DNA of 12,679 nucleotides from an uncultured Bacteroidales bacterium (GCA_947176325.1 CAMWQD010000013.1:1-12679), one strand, 5' to 3'; shown: positions 1 to 7,345, counted from the first letter of the stretch. Translations and numbers: made by a program. Notes: generated by a model from the letters alone, not told the origin.

Positions 1-1
1 A

Positions 2-178
2 ATAAGTTTTCGTTTGCCTTATAAGGACTGGAAAAAACTATACGAAATCCACCGTCCTTACGATATTCTTGTTTATACCTCCGACCATACGTTTCAATAT
101 GCCTTCACGAACAAAAAATGGAAATCCGAACGTACTTGGATGTCGGAACTTTTCAGGATGATAGAGTATAACAAGTAA
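2..178 (+). CDS. Unidentified protein, C-terminal fragment (5' end outside window)
   Basis: An open frame enters from the left edge and stops at TAA (176-178), giving the last 58 residues of a protein. The fragment is rich in aromatic and basic residues (for example YKDWKKLYEIHRPYDILVYT near its start and a WMSELFRMIEYNK end). I see no signal, membrane segment or motif that assigns a family. It is about 37% GC by rough count, whereas the neighbouring dapA and pgi are near 60%, so it may belong to an AT-rich, possibly acquired block lying to the left, such as a surface-glycan locus; that is inference only. It converges on dapA with only 5 bases between the two stop codons. Being in frame up to a clean stop beside dapA supports a real gene end, but a short fragment could still be a chance ORF. 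Confidence 0.6.
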   Translation: MSFRLPYKDWKKLYEIHRPYDILVYTSDHTFQYAFTNKKWKSERTWMSELFRMIEYNK

Positions 179-183
179 TCCGA

Positions 184-1080
184 TTAGCGTATCCCTGCTA
201 TTTCCTCTTCTATCCTGCCGTAGAGGTTGCGCGAAACGGGCACCAACGGCAGGCGCAGGGAGTTTTCGCAGAAGCCTTGGATATGCAGGGCGGCTTTCAC
301 ACCGGCGGGATTGCCTTCTTCGAAGAGCAAGCGGATGGCTCCCGCAATCTTATAGTGAATCTCCCGGGCCTTTTCCATTTCGCCCGCATGTACGGCACGG
401 GTGAGAGCCACCATTTGCCGGGGAAAGACATTGGCCGTGGTGCTGATAACGCCGTCGGCACCCAAGGCCATTAAAGGCAGGGTAAGTGAATCGTCGCCCG
501 ACAGAACGGCGAAATCCGCCGGCCTTCCGCCTAAGATTTTCCCGATATTCGCCAGATTTCCGGAAGCTTCCTTCACCGCCGCCACATTCTTTACCTCGCG
601 GGCAAGACGCAGAATGGTGTCGGGTTCCACATTCACCCCGCAACGCGAGGGAATATTATAGATGATGACAGGTTTGGGACTGTTCTCGGCTATGGTCTTA
701 TAGTGCTGATACAAACCTTCTTGACAAGGCTTGTTATAATAGGGTGTCACCGAAAGCACATACGAAAAGGCCGTGAGGTCGGTCTTCTGCAACTGTTCCA
801 CCACCGAGGCCGTATTGTTGCCGCCTATGCCCATAACCAACGGCACCCGTCCGTCCGTATAGTTCACCAAAGCCTCACATACTTTCCGCTTCTCGTCGGC
901 CGACAATACGGGCGACTCTCCGGTGGTTCCCATCGCGACCAGAAAATCCACCCCGCCGGAAAGGTTATATTCGACAATCTTTTTCAAAGCCGCATAATCG
1001 ACTTCTCCCGTGGGAGTAAAGGGGGTCACCAAGGCGGTTCCCACTCCGCTTATCTTATCTTTCAGCAACATAGTACACAT
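184..1080 (-). CDS. dapA: 4-hydroxy-tetrahydrodipicolinate synthase (DapA)
   Basis: DapA condenses pyruvate with L-aspartate 4-semialdehyde in the cytoplasm, the first committed step of the diaminopimelate/lysine branch that feeds peptidoglycan. The 298-residue length is normal for this TIM-barrel family. Visible residues: GTTGES at 51-56 (pyruvate-binding Thr pair), PYYNKP with Tyr114/Tyr115, YNIPSR at 141-146 (catalytic Tyr141, substrate-binding Arg146), Schiff-base Lys170 in AVKEASGN, and the downstream SGDDSLTLPLMALGADGVIS block. Aligned by eye to E. coli DapA, the lysine-inhibition residues His53, His56 and Glu84 are replaced by Ala61, Lys64 and Ser92, which suggests weak or no lysine feedback. 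Starts at Met1 or Met4 (1071) are both possible; Met4 gives the more usual short N-terminus. It follows the DUF6913-like gene by 3 bases and is probably cotranscribed with it. Confidence 0.96.
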   Translation of the reverse strand: MCTMLLKDKISGVGTALVTPFTPTGEVDYAALKKIVEYNLSGGVDFLVAMGTTGESPVLSADEKRKVCEALVNYTDGRVPLVMGIGGNNTASVVEQLQKTDLTAFSYVLSVTPYYNKPCQEGLYQHYKTIAENSPKPVIIYNIPSRCGVNVEPDTILRLAREVKNVAAVKEASGNLANIGKILGGRPADFAVLSGDDSLTLPLMALGADGVISTTANVFPRQMVALTRAVHAGEMEKAREIHYKIAGAIRLLFEEGNPAGVKAALHIQGFCENSLRLPLVPVSRNLYGRIEEEIAGIR

Positions 1081-1083
1081 CTT

Positions 1084-1677
1084 TTAGGGTCGGGCGGTCT
1101 CTGCCTTTTTCGCCGTAGTCTGCGAAATAACAGGCAGATAGGTTTGCAAGGTGCGGGTGAAGGACTCCACAAACGAGCCCTTGTCCTGCGGCGCCAGAAT
1201 GAAATCATGCGCCCGTTCACCCCATTTCCCTCCCTTTCCTATCTTCACTTTCGCCCGTATCATGGACGAAACGGCCGCGTCCAAACCATGATATTCCCGG
1301 CTGTAGTCCACAAAAAAGTCGTATTTACGGGAAAAGTAATCGGCCGCAAATCCGGTTTTTCCTTTTTTGGGCATCCCGCAAAAATCCAAATCATTCTTAC
1401 CGAGCATCCCGGTCTCGAAAGGCGAGGACAAGGAAGGTGCCTCGGTCTGTCCCTCTCCGTTTTCCGGCATGGAAACCAAAATCCGGATTTGCCCGAAACG
1501 GGGAGCGAGTTCCTGCAACAACACCTGCAGGCGCTTCCATTCGGCTTCGCCTTCGTAGGCATAATACACCGCCGTGGACTGCGCATCCCGCACACCCAAA
1601 TCGCGGTCGGAACGCCCGCGCATAAGGTTCTTTCTAAATTTCCGCCGCCAACAGGCCGCTTTTACCGCTTTTAACAT
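1084..1677 (-). CDS. DUF6913-like conserved Bacteroidota protein
   Basis: A protein of about 197 residues of unknown function. A basic amphipathic N-terminus (MLKAVKAACWRRKFRKNL) is followed by a mixed alpha/beta region, a PKKGKTG stretch, then a YDFFVDYSREYHGLDAAVSS block and a basic, glycine-rich KVKIGKGGKWGE segment. This layout resembles the DUF6913 family that I recall lying next to dapA in many Bacteroidota; the assignment is from memory of that pattern, not a search. The frame extends to Met at 1707, but I chose 1677: the -7 box at 1721-1728 then leaves a normal leader, and family members usually begin with such a basic helix. No signal peptide or membrane span is evident, so it is probably cytoplasmic. 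dapA begins 3 bases after its stop, which suggests cotranscription and perhaps a link to lysine or cell-wall metabolism. Confidence 0.8.
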   Translation of the reverse strand: MLKAVKAACWRRKFRKNLMRGRSDRDLGVRDAQSTAVYYAYEGEAEWKRLQVLLQELAPRFGQIRILVSMPENGEGQTEAPSLSSPFETGMLGKNDLDFCGMPKKGKTGFAADYFSRKYDFFVDYSREYHGLDAAVSSMIRAKVKIGKGGKWGERAHDFILAPQDKGSFVESFTRTLQTYLPVISQTTAKKAETARP

Positions 1678-1712
1678 ACTTGTGAATGAGAGGTAAAAAT
1701 ACAACAAATGAT

Positions 1713-1720
1713 TACCTTTG
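1713..1720 (+). promoter_or_regulatory. -7 box of the pgi promoter
   Basis: TACCTTTG matches the Bacteroidota sigma-ABfr -7 consensus TAnnTTTG exactly and is followed by C, as is common. It leaves 24 bases to the pgi ATG, a typical leader. I see no good -33 TTTG at the usual distance upstream. The pgi leader is A-rich with no Shine-Dalgarno sequence, which is normal in this phylum. Confidence 0.65.
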
Positions 1721-1728
1721 CAAAATTA
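1721..1728 (-). promoter_or_regulatory. -7 box for the DUF6913-dapA unit
   Basis: Read on the minus strand, 1728-1721 is TAATTTTG, again an exact TAnnTTTG match. It directly abuts the pgi -7 box, so the two form an imperfect palindrome over 1713-1728. It would give a 43-base space to the ATG at 1677, but only 13 bases to the upstream candidate ATG at 1707, which supports the shorter protein. No clear -33 element is seen at standard spacing. Confidence 0.5.
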
Positions 1729-1744
1729 CAAGTAAAATCAAACT

Positions 1745-3079
1745 ATGGAAGTCTTTCGTTTGGATTTCGGTTTCGGCCTGCAAGCGGGAAAGATGCTTGC
1801 CGAAGTAGTCGAAGGTAATTTTCCCGAAGCGCTCCTGCCGCTTAAAGAAAAGATAGAGCAGGCCAACAAGAACCTGTTGGAAGGCACCGCCCCGGGAAGC
1901 GACTTTTTGGGCTGGGTCAACCTGCCGGCCGAAATCACGGACGCAAGTTTGCAGGAGATTCTCGCCAAGGCCGAGGAATTCCGCGCCAAATCGCAAGTAT
2001 TCGTATGCGTGGGCATAGGCGGTTCCTATTTGGGAACGCGCGCGGTGCTCGAAGCGCTCAAACCTCAGCTTTCGGCCGCCAAGAAAGGCTATCCCACGGT
2101 GATTTACGCCGGGCATCACCTCAGCGAGGACTATACCCACGAATTGCTTGAACTCTTAGACAACACCGATTATACCCTCTGCGTGATTTCCAAATCGGGC
2201 ACCACCACCGAACCCGCCGTCGCCTTCAGGCTTCTGCGCGCCCACATGGAAAAGAAATACGGCAAGGGGGAGGCGCGCAAACGTATCGTGGCCATTACCG
2301 ACAAGGCCAAAGGCGCGCTCAAGACCTTGGCCGACGAGGAGGGCTACACCACCTATGTGGTTCCCGACAATGTGGGAGGGCGTTATTCGGTGCTTACGCC
2401 TGTGGGGCTCTTCCCCTTGGCGGTGGCGGGCGTGAACATCACCGATTTGGTGGCGGGCGCCAAAGACAAATGCCGCAAGCTCACTTCCGCCCAAATCGAC
2501 TGGACCCGGCATTCGGGAGCCCAATACGCGCTCTATCGTCAATATCTCTATAGCGTGGAAGGCAAGAAAGTGGAACTTATGGTGAACTTCGACCCGCGTT
2601 TCTTCTATCTGAGCGAATGGTGGAAGCAACTCTACGGCGAGAGCGAAGGCAAACAGCACAAGGGTTTGTTCCCGTCCAGCGCGGGCTTCACCACCGACCT
2701 CCATTCTCTGGGGCAATATATCCAGGACGGGGAACGTCTGTTTCTGGAAACCGTGCTCAGCCTCGACAACTGCGACAAACACGTGGAAATCCCTTCGGAC
2801 GAAAGCAATCTGGACGGCATGAATTTTGTGGCGGGAAAACGGCTTTCGTATGTCAACGCCAAGGCCGAGGAAGGCACCTGTCTGGCGCATTCCGAGGAAG
2901 GCGGCGTGCCGGTGCTGCGCATTCAGCTTTCCCAACTCAACGAATACGCTATCGGACAGCTTATCTATTTCTTTGAATATGCCTGCGGCTTGAGCGGCTA
3001 CGCGATGGATGTCAATCCTTTCGATCAACCGGGCGTGGAAGCCTACAAGAAAAACATGTTCCGCTTGTTGGGGAAATAA
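1745..3079 (+). CDS. pgi: Glucose-6-phosphate isomerase (Pgi)
   Basis: Interconverts glucose 6-phosphate and fructose 6-phosphate in glycolysis and gluconeogenesis, in the cytoplasm. The 444 residues match the short PGI form of Firmicutes, Thermotoga and Bacteroidota rather than the roughly 550-residue enterobacterial form. Two SIS-type sugar-isomerase domains are visible: VGIGGSYLGTR at 89-99, the phosphate loop SKSGTTTE at 149-156, and PGI signature 1 NVGGRYSVLTPVGLFP starting at 209. The active-site Glu lies in YGESEGK near 299, the ring-opening His is His320 in TTDLHSLGQY, and signature 2 ends FDQPGVEAYK with Lys435. All key residues are present. It is transcribed alone from its own -7 box, divergent from the dapA unit and convergent with the CHU_C gene, 3 bases from that gene's stop. 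Confidence 0.97.
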   Translation: MEVFRLDFGFGLQAGKMLAEVVEGNFPEALLPLKEKIEQANKNLLEGTAPGSDFLGWVNLPAEITDASLQEILAKAEEFRAKSQVFVCVGIGGSYLGTRAVLEALKPQLSAAKKGYPTVIYAGHHLSEDYTHELLELLDNTDYTLCVISKSGTTTEPAVAFRLLRAHMEKKYGKGEARKRIVAITDKAKGALKTLADEEGYTTYVVPDNVGGRYSVLTPVGLFPLAVAGVNITDLVAGAKDKCRKLTSAQIDWTRHSGAQYALYRQYLYSVEGKKVELMVNFDPRFFYLSEWWKQLYGESEGKQHKGLFPSSAGFTTDLHSLGQYIQDGERLFLETVLSLDNCDKHVEIPSDESNLDGMNFVAGKRLSYVNAKAEEGTCLAHSEEGGVPVLRIQLSQLNEYAIGQLIYFFEYACGLSGYAMDVNPFDQPGVEAYKKNMFRLLGK

Positions 3080-3082
3080 AAC

Positions 3083-4504
3083 CTACCGTAGCACGGAAAC
3101 CGTGCCGCGGCGGGTCCACTCGAACTGTTCGTAGGTTTCCCTGAATACATAGACATACACTCCGGGCGGCACCCATTGTCCCTTGAAACGGCCGTCCCAA
3201 CCCTGCGAGAACTCGTGGGTGGAATAGAGCATCTCCCCGCTCCGGTTGAACACGGCGAAATAGTATTGGCGGGCGGTGTCTTCCACGCCTATGGGCCCGA
3301 AAGTCTTGGTGTGACCGTTAGGAACAAAACCGCTTGCAAAATAGACACGGTTGCAGTTCTCCACCCTGATGTCGGCTTCTATACGGGTCTTGCAATCGCC
3401 CGACGCCCCCACCGATAAATCGCAATAGGCACGAAAATCGGTTTTGGGTATCAATTCGATATAGGTTGTGGTGTCGCGGGTGAACCAACGGAAATGGTCG
3501 GCCATGTCCGAAAGCACTTCTATCCGCACTTTCCTGCCCAAACAAACGCTGTCGCTGAGTTCGTTGTCCACATATACCCGCAACTCGCCGTCGGGAGAGG
3601 CTATCATGCCTATTTCCTTGCTTTGCTTGCCGCGGCAGTTATAGCGGTCGGTGGCCGTTACCTGTATCACGGTGTCGTGATAAACGGGAAAACGGTTCAC
3701 ACTGCCTCCCGTATGTCCGTTCCAGAGAATATCCCTGCCGTTCTCCACCCGCAACTCTATGGTGGAGCCTTCGCAGATACCGTCGGGGCCGACTACGGAA
3801 AACTGTGCGGAGTCGAACACCTTCACCCACGAAGAATCCTCGGCATAGCAAAGATTTTTATAGCCCAGCTCGACAATGGGATAGTCGGAAAGCAGGAATG
3901 GATAGTAGGTGGTCTTGGGGGGACGGATATTGATGTATTGCGTGGTGCCGCCCGTGCTCCATGCCCAGTGGCGGCCCTGCCCTTCGGTGCCTATCGTGGC
4001 CTCCATGCCGTAGCAGACCGTATCGGGTATCACCGTATAGGTGGCGGGAACGGGACGGGTGCCCACATAAACATCTATGGTATCACGCCCGATTTCATTG
4101 CCTTGGTCGGTAACCACCACATACAGGCCGTGCCGGCCTTCCTTGGCGTAGTAGAGGTTATAGTCGGGCGTGGTCTGATTTTCCAGAAAAGGCGTTCCGC
4201 CCTCCACGTCCCACCAACTGTAACGCATTTCGGTGCCTGTGCCGTAGCGGGTATGCTCGGCCGTCACAAGACAGTTTTCACCCACGCAGACCACCAAGGA
4301 TTCGTAGCGGTGTCCTTCGTACACGATATTGACCCTCGAAGCGGCTTTTGCCCCGTTCTTGCGCTGCCCCTCGGAAAACTTTTCGGGAAAAGCCTTGCGG
4401 AACCAGTCCGGTTCAGACGGAGCCTTGGCCGCGGCTTGAAACGTATTCAGGCCGAAAGCCGACAAAAACAGCAGGAGTCCCGTTCTGCGAAGGAGCTTTC
4501 TCAT
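3083..4504 (-). CDS. Secreted protein with gliding-motility/CHU_C C-terminal sorting domain (predicted T9SS cargo)
   Basis: A 473-residue exported protein. It starts with a clear signal peptide: basic MRKLLRR, a hydrophobic core, then a QAAAKA cleavage region near residue 26. I chose this ATG (4504-4502) over the longer frame to 4558 because it opens the signal peptide directly and sits one base after the clpX stop. The middle (about 50-380) contains several short Ig/PKD-like beta modules with recurring C-x-G, W-S/W-N-G and ttY patterns and paired cysteines. The last roughly 89 residues (385-473) form a gliding-motility-associated (TIGR04131/CHU_C) domain, with FVPNG, FAVFNRSGEMLYST, GWDGRFKG, PPGVYVYVF and a terminal VLR. 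In known cases this type B CTD directs cargo through the T9SS to the cell surface. No enzymatic domain is seen, so binding or adhesion is only a guess. The gene is last in the minus-strand array. Confidence 0.88.
   Translation of the reverse strand: MRKLLRRTGLLLFLSAFGLNTFQAAAKAPSEPDWFRKAFPEKFSEGQRKNGAKAASRVNIVYEGHRYESLVVCVGENCLVTAEHTRYGTGTEMRYSWWDVEGGTPFLENQTTPDYNLYYAKEGRHGLYVVVTDQGNEIGRDTIDVYVGTRPVPATYTVIPDTVCYGMEATIGTEGQGRHWAWSTGGTTQYINIRPPKTTYYPFLLSDYPIVELGYKNLCYAEDSSWVKVFDSAQFSVVGPDGICEGSTIELRVENGRDILWNGHTGGSVNRFPVYHDTVIQVTATDRYNCRGKQSKEIGMIASPDGELRVYVDNELSDSVCLGRKVRIEVLSDMADHFRWFTRDTTTYIELIPKTDFRAYCDLSVGASGDCKTRIEADIRVENCNRVYFASGFVPNGHTKTFGPIGVEDTARQYYFAVFNRSGEMLYSTHEFSQGWDGRFKGQWVPPGVYVYVFRETYEQFEWTRRGTVSVLR
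3091..3105. terminator. Small hairpin between convergent pgi and CHU_C genes
   Basis: GCACGG, loop AAA, CCGTGC: a perfect 6-bp inverted repeat starting 12 bases after the pgi stop and lying within the last codons of the CHU_C gene. Read from pgi it has no following T tract. Read from the minus strand it is followed, 9 bases later, by TTTTATTT. It could weakly terminate or stabilise one of the two converging transcripts, but the stem is short and it may be chance. Confidence 0.3.
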
Positions 4505-4505
4505 A

Positions 4506-5810
4506 TCAGCTGTTCTTGAGTTTATCGAATACGCCCTTGCCGAGATGTCCGCGCACATAATCGACGGTAACCCGGTAGCGGTCTATGTCTTGGGAAGGCA
4601 TCTCATACATCAGGTCATTCATCACCACCTCCATGATACTGCGCAGACCGCGTGCGCCCAACTTGAACTCCAACGCCTTGTCCACCACCAGTTCGTACAC
4701 TTCCGGATCGAACTCCAGCTCCACCCCGTCCATTGCGAAGAGTTGCTTGTATTGGCGCACCAATGCGTTCTTGGGCTCGGTGAGAATGTTCAGAAGGGTC
4801 TTGCGGTCCAGATTGTCCAGATGCGCGATGACGGGAATACGTCCCACCAACTCGGGAATCAGGCCGTAGGCCCGTAGATCCTGCGGGGACACATATTGCA
4901 GAAGCGCGTCGTCCTGCAAATCCACGGGACGATCCTCGCTCTTGCGGTATCCCACCGTTTTGAGATGCAGACGCGAGGCAATCTGCCGTTCTATGCCGTC
5001 GAACGAGCCGCCCACGATAAAGAGGATGTTGCGGGTATTCACGGTCACCATATCGGCGTTGGGGTGCTTGCGGCCACCTTTGGGGGGCACCAACGATTCG
5101 GTTCCTTCCAAAAGCTTGAGCAGGGCCTGTTGCACGCCCTCTCCCGACACATCGCGCGTAATGGAAGGATTGCTCGACTTGCGGGCGATCTTGTCGATTT
5201 CGTCGATGAAGACAATGCCTCTTTCGGCCTGCTGCACATCGTAGTCGGCCGCCTGCAACAGACGGCTCAATATGGTTTCCACGTCCTCGCCCACATATCC
5301 CGCCTCGGTGAGCACGGTGGCGTCGGCGATGCAGAAAGGCACCTTGAGCAGACGGGCGATGCTGCGTGCCAACAATGTCTTGCCCGTGCCGGTGGGCCCC
5401 ACCATAACGATGTTCGATTTCTCGATTTCGGTATCCACGCCGTCCTTATGCAGGGAAAGATAGTTGAGCCGTTTGTAGTGGTTATAGACCGCCACCGAAA
5501 GAATCCGCTTGGCATCGTCCTGCCCTATCACATAGTCGTCCAAAAACGCCTTGATTTCCTGCGGCTTCTTGAGAGGAAGCGCCTCGGGAGCGTTCTGCGC
5601 CTGCAACTGTTTCTTGAGATCTTCGAAATACCCGTGGGCGAGATTCTCGCAGCTCATGCACAGGCAAGCCCCGTCGGGAGCCTGCACGGCAGGTTCGTAA
5701 GGGCCTATTTCCTTTCCGCAGAAAGAGCAGACCGGCCGTCCCTTACGGGAAGCTTTCTCGCGCGAAGGCGTGCCCTTTTTAGGTGTATCGTCGTTTTTCT
5801 TCTTGTCCAT
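4506..5810 (-). CDS. clpX: ATP-dependent Clp protease ATP-binding subunit ClpX
   Basis: AAA+ unfoldase that feeds tagged proteins to the ClpP peptidase in the cytoplasm. At 434 residues it has the family length. An N-terminal lysine-rich tail is followed by the zinc-binding domain (Cys28, Cys31, Cys51, Cys54). Next come Walker A GPTGTGKT (138-145), pore loop 1 GYVGED (171-176), Walker B FIDEID (201-206), pore loop 2 RKH (247-249), the arginine finger Arg324 in LVGRIP and the sensor-2 GARGLRS motif (Arg387). All catalytic motifs are intact. The ClpP-docking IGF loop is represented by VGY at 286-288, in the right place but with Tyr for Phe. The usual partners clpP and tig are not adjacent. It follows the flippase by 36 bases, in which a degenerate -7 box lies, and abuts the CHU_C gene. 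Confidence 0.97.
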   Translation of the reverse strand: MDKKKNDDTPKKGTPSREKASRKGRPVCSFCGKEIGPYEPAVQAPDGACLCMSCENLAHGYFEDLKKQLQAQNAPEALPLKKPQEIKAFLDDYVIGQDDAKRILSVAVYNHYKRLNYLSLHKDGVDTEIEKSNIVMVGPTGTGKTLLARSIARLLKVPFCIADATVLTEAGYVGEDVETILSRLLQAADYDVQQAERGIVFIDEIDKIARKSSNPSITRDVSGEGVQQALLKLLEGTESLVPPKGGRKHPNADMVTVNTRNILFIVGGSFDGIERQIASRLHLKTVGYRKSEDRPVDLQDDALLQYVSPQDLRAYGLIPELVGRIPVIAHLDNLDRKTLLNILTEPKNALVRQYKQLFAMDGVELEFDPEVYELVVDKALEFKLGARGLRSIMEVVMNDLMYEMPSQDIDRYRVTVDYVRGHLGKGVFDKLKNS

Positions 5811-5816
5811 AATAAG

Positions 5817-5834
5817 CCCGCGAATATACGGAAT
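5817..5834 (-). promoter_or_regulatory. Degenerate promoter-like element before clpX
   Basis: On the minus strand this contains TATATTCG (5828-5821), one mismatch from TAnnTTTG, 10 bases before the clpX ATG. The surrounding 18 bases match the PPIase promoter segment (10106-10123) at 16 positions. If active, the clpX transcript would have a leader of only a few bases, so it may be a weak internal promoter or a relic. Confidence 0.35.
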
Positions 5835-5846
5835 TTACACGTAAAA

Positions 5847-7319
5847 TCAGGAACGTCTCCGCAGGGCGCCCTTCAGTTCGGGTTCCGCCTTCAGCGCCAC
5901 CAAGAGGAAACCTATGCAGACCACGCCGCCGTAAACGAGCTTGAGCGCCCGGCACGGCCAGGAAATCCACAGGGAGGGCAGACACAACACCACCGCCGAA
6001 AGCAGATAGAGGAAAATACGTTTGACGGGATAAGGCACAGGATAGCATTTCTGTCCCCACAGATACGAAATCACGCTCAGCACGACATAGCAGGCAAGCA
6101 CCGTCCAGGCCGCGCCGTGATAGCCGAAATGCGGAATGAGCAGGCAGTTCAGACCGATGGTCACCGCCGCGCCCACCAACGACACATACATGCCCACATA
6201 GGTTTTGTCGCTGATCTTATACCATACCGAAAGGTTGAAGAACACCCCAAGGAAAAGATTGGCCATCAAAAGAATAGGAACGATATCCGCCCCTTGACGG
6301 TAGTCGGCGCCGATAAAATACATGAGCTGATCCAGAAACAGCACGCACACCAGATAAATGAACGTACAGGTTATCACGAAGTAACGCATCACCTTGGCGT
6401 AGGTGACCGGTGCATCGTTGCTGTCCATCTGCTTGAAGAAAAAAGGTTCGGCCGCATAGCGGAACGCCTGCACGAACAGGGTCATCACAATCGACAGCTT
6501 ATAGCATGCGCCGTAGATGCCCAACTGCTCCATGGCCGTGGAAGGGTCGGGCGTGAGGTATTTGAGCAAGATACGGTCGAGGGTGCCGTTGATGATACCG
6601 GCCAGGCCCCATATCATGACGGGCAAGGTATAAAGCATCATTTCCCTCCACATTTTGGTGGAGAATGTCAGACGCAGATAGCGCCATTGCGGCATGAGGC
6701 AGAGGAAGGTGAACAAGCTGGCGATAAGGTTGGATATGAAGATGTAGCCCACGCCCATTTCGGGATTGTAGATCCATGTGAGCCAGGAGGCGGGATGCGC
6801 GGCTATCCACTTGGGGCAAAATACGATGAAGAAAAGGTTGAAGAAGATGTTGACGCAGATGTTGAGCGATTTGAGGAGGGCGAACCGCCCCGCCTTGTTC
6901 TGCTCGCGCAACAGGCAGAACGGAATGGAAGCCATCACGTCGCACGAAAGGATGATGCCGAACCAGGCGATATAGCGCCCCGCATTGTCGTAGCCCATGC
7001 GCATGCCTATATCGTTGCGGAACAGGAGCGCGCAGCACAGGAATACCGCCGTGGTGGCGGCAATCGACCATACGGAAGTGCTGTAGACTTTCGGGTCTTG
7101 CTTGTATTTCTGCATGAAACGGAAAAAAGTGGTCTCCATGCCGTAGGTAAGCAACACCAGCAGCAAGGCCACATAGGCGTAGAGCTCGGTGACGATGCCG
7201 TATTCGCCGGGCGCGAATGTGTAGGTGTAGAGCGGCACCCACAGAAAGTTCAGAAACCGCCCCACAATCGAGGGAAGCCCGTAAATCACCGTTTGTTTGG
7301 CTAAACTTTTAAGTTGCAT
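5847..7319 (-). CDS. MOP-superfamily polysaccharide/oligosaccharide flippase (Wzx-like)
   Basis: A 490-residue integral inner-membrane protein with about 14 hydrophobic segments spread over its full length. The N-terminal pattern SLAKQTVIYGLPSIVGRFLN followed by FAPGEYGIVTELYAYVALL is typical of the polysaccharide transport (PST/RfbX) branch of MOP flippases. Such proteins flip undecaprenyl-linked saccharide units to the periplasmic face. A charged loop (MQKYKQDPKVYSTS) separates early helices, and the C-terminus ends in a basic tail (GALRRRS). No glycosyltransferase or ligase genes flank it, so it is not inside an O-antigen cluster; it may be a stand-alone conserved flippase of a core envelope glycan. 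The substrate cannot be read from sequence. MurJ-type lipid II flipping is a less likely alternative. It follows the glutaminyl cyclase gene by 26 bases and precedes clpX. Confidence 0.88.
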   Translation of the reverse strand: MQLKSLAKQTVIYGLPSIVGRFLNFLWVPLYTYTFAPGEYGIVTELYAYVALLLVLLTYGMETTFFRFMQKYKQDPKVYSTSVWSIAATTAVFLCCALLFRNDIGMRMGYDNAGRYIAWFGIILSCDVMASIPFCLLREQNKAGRFALLKSLNICVNIFFNLFFIVFCPKWIAAHPASWLTWIYNPEMGVGYIFISNLIASLFTFLCLMPQWRYLRLTFSTKMWREMMLYTLPVMIWGLAGIINGTLDRILLKYLTPDPSTAMEQLGIYGACYKLSIVMTLFVQAFRYAAEPFFFKQMDSNDAPVTYAKVMRYFVITCTFIYLVCVLFLDQLMYFIGADYRQGADIVPILLMANLFLGVFFNLSVWYKISDKTYVGMYVSLVGAAVTIGLNCLLIPHFGYHGAAWTVLACYVVLSVISYLWGQKCYPVPYPVKRIFLYLLSAVVLCLPSLWISWPCRALKLVYGGVVCIGFLLVALKAEPELKGALRRRS

Positions 7320-7345
7320 TTCGCTTGTTTTTGAACGCCGTCCCT

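Noticed and set aside
174..184. TAATCCGATTA palindrome between the partial gene and dapA as a terminator
   Set aside because: The two arms leave only a one-base loop and no T tract, so it cannot form a terminator hairpin.
703..1674. A 323-codon plus-strand frame across dapA and the DUF6913-like gene
   Set aside because: Antisense shadow: basic, low-complexity translation, no recognisable motif, and it crosses an intergenic junction.
2156..3028. A 290-codon minus-strand frame inside pgi
   Set aside because: pgi is complete with all active-site residues on the opposite strand; the shadow has His-rich composition and no domain.
3494..4519. A 341-codon plus-strand frame opposite the CHU_C gene
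   Set aside because: The CHU_C frame has a signal peptide and a sorting domain; this one has neither a motif nor a promoter.
4505..4558. Longer start for the CHU_C protein, giving 491 residues
   Set aside because: It would overlap clpX by about 50 bases and bury the signal peptide behind 18 residues.
4896..7304. An 802-codon open frame on the plus strand, antisense to clpX and the flippase
   Set aside because: It spans two well-supported genes on the other strand. Its protein is His/Arg/Glu/Gly rich without domains, and such frames arise opposite high-GC codon use.
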